From contig DBKX01000160.1 of the NCBI GenBank assembly GCA_002297865.1, forward strand, positions 39,389 to 45,913: a stretch of 6,525 nt of DNA, in the 5' to 3' direction. Positions 5,737 to 6,525 of the stretch are shown piece after piece; position 1 is the stretch's first letter, and every line of letters begins with the position of its first letter. The notes beneath the pieces are model-generated. The model saw only the letters and a program-made list of their open reading frames with translations. It had not been told where the DNA came from and made no database searches. Source of the stretch: Lachnoclostridium sp. UBA739 (GTDB taxonomy: Bacteria; Bacillota_A; Clostridia; Lachnospirales; Lachnospiraceae). The position numbers and the translations under genes are program-made.

Positions 5737-5763
5737 CTACAATTCATTATTCTATTATGTCCA
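5734..5763 (-). promoter_or_regulatory. Candidate promoter of the flavodoxin A redox operon
   Basis: On the minus strand TGGACA (5763-5758) and TAGAAT (5739-5734) are separated by 18 nt. Each is close to, but not at, consensus, as expected for an activator-dependent promoter. Transcription would start near 5727, within the inverted repeat. The region is AT-rich, so chance matches are easy. Confidence 0.4.
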
Positions 5764-5784
5764 ATGCTTATATTACATTCTATT

Positions 5785-6525
5785 TTATGCCTCAAAAGCA
5801 TTAATTTCCTCAATAAACCGATTCACAGCCTTTGAATATGGTATGTTTCTTCTCCATGCTATCACTGTGCTTGCAGTAATTTCTGGAAAGAGTCTTTTTT
5901 GAACAAGAATATCTTCCCTCCAATATTTCGCAGCACCCTCGATCGATACTGGATATCCGAGACCATATCTTGCCATAACCCCAGCATTAGTACCGAGATT
6001 ACTTGTAAATGCAATATGCAGTTTTGCAAAATCCTTTCCGAACCAATTAGCTAGTTCACTTTGAACCCCCATTCTTTCCGGTAAAATAAGAGGTTTTCCT
6101 AACAAATCCTGCTTTTGTATAAATTTTTTCTCTGCAAGGGGGTCATTAAGACACATCCCCACAACCCAATGATCACTATCCTTAATTCTAATATAGTCAA
6201 GGCCTTCAGTGTCAACCGGCTCCATAAAAAGGCCAACATCCACAAGTCCTTTATTCATCATCTCGTATATGGTATCCGCAGTTGCTGTATGAATCGCAAT
6301 CTGAACCAGCGGATATTTTTCTTTGTACCGCTTACATATTTTCGCCAGCGTCTCTACTGCTGCAAATTCGCCACATCCCACTGTTACAGTTCCTTCTATC
6401 ACTTCTTCCGCACCCTTAAGCTCTTCCAAAGTGCGTTCCTCAAGATTAAGAATCTCTAAGGCTCTTCTTTTTAATAAAATGCCTTCCTCTGTAAGTGTAA
6501 TATTTTTCCCCTTACGGATAAATAA
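5785..6525 (-). CDS. LysR-type transcriptional regulator, N-terminus missing (truncated by window edge)
   Basis: The frame is open from the window edge to TAA at 5785-5787, giving 246 residues of an expected ~295. The first visible residues, LFIRKGKNITLTEEG followed by ILLKRRALEIL, are the wing and linker helix of a LysR DNA-binding domain, so about 45-50 residues with the helix-turn-helix lie beyond position 6525. From residue ~45 (EGTVTVGCGEF) begins the two-lobed periplasmic-binding-protein-like effector domain, with typical segments IYEMMNKGLVDVGLF and GLGYPVSIEGAAKYW. The gene points toward the redox operon in the same orientation, 115 nt away, and is its likely regulator; LysR genes are more often divergent from their targets, so this is inference. 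The TTG at 6429 is an internal codon, not the start. Confidence 0.93.
   Translation of the reverse strand, partial: LFIRKGKNITLTEEGILLKRRALEILNLEERTLEELKGAEEVIEGTVTVGCGEFAAVETLAKICKRYKEKYPLVQIAIHTATADTIYEMMNKGLVDVGLFMEPVDTEGLDYIRIKDSDHWVVGMCLNDPLAEKKFIQKQDLLGKPLILPERMGVQSELANWFGKDFAKLHIAFTSNLGTNAGVMARYGLGYPVSIEGAAKYWREDILVQKRLFPEITASTVIAWRRNIPYSKAVNRFIEEINAFEA

Noticed and set aside
473..6459. Many plus-strand open frames of 60-114 codons, e.g. 988-1221, 4464-4709 and 6115-6459
   Set aside because: They lie opposite well-supported minus-strand genes, have no recognisable family features or convincing ribosome binding sites, and read as low-complexity Ser/Cys/Phe/His-rich shadows.

Overview
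The window is AT-rich and reads almost entirely on the minus strand. It has strong GGAGG-type ribosome binding sites, tight operon spacing and protein sequences typical of low-GC Firmicutes. A gut-type Clostridia (Lachnospiraceae-like) chromosome is my best guess, but this is inference from style and gene content; no rRNA or other marker is present. There is no sign of insertion sequences, phage, CRISPR or tRNA.

Layout, in the direction of transcription (high to low coordinates). (1) 6525-5785: a LysR-type regulator missing its first ~45-50 residues beyond the window edge. (2) 5784-5670: an AT-rich intergenic region with a candidate promoter and a 12-bp inverted repeat. (3) 5669-1018: a run of six redox-type genes in the same direction. 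These are flavodoxin A, a carboxymuconolactone decarboxylase-cupin fusion, a DkgA-like aldo/keto reductase, a second aldo/keto reductase of the YajO/IolS type, a short-chain dehydrogenase (SDR) with a TTG start, and flavodoxin B. The first four are separated by only 6-17 nt and must be one operon. The SDR (77-nt gap) and flavodoxin B (107-nt gap containing a large hairpin) are probably in the same unit but may be separately controlled. A hairpin terminator overlaps the end of flavodoxin B. (4) 960-1: a second, independent unit. A near-consensus sigma-A promoter carries two copies of a palindromic operator and drives a MarR-family repressor followed by the 5' part of a MATE multidrug efflux gene, which runs off the left edge.

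The six-gene cluster looks like a reductive carbonyl or electrophile handling module under a LysR regulator. Two different aldo/keto reductases and an SDR would reduce carbonyl groups with NAD(P)H, the CMD-cupin protein would act on a related small organic acid or carbonyl adduct, and two small flavodoxins would carry electrons. The substrate cannot be read from the sequence. The marR-MATE unit is the classical arrangement of a drug-responsive autorepressor with its efflux pump (compare mepR-mepA of Staphylococcus aureus).

Nothing in the window is a clearly unprecedented system. The best leads are the doubly operated marR promoter, the CMD-cupin fusion with hydroxynitrile-lyase-like metal ligands, the structured leader ahead of flavodoxin B, and the inverted repeat that sits either on the promoter of the redox operon or at the end of lysR.
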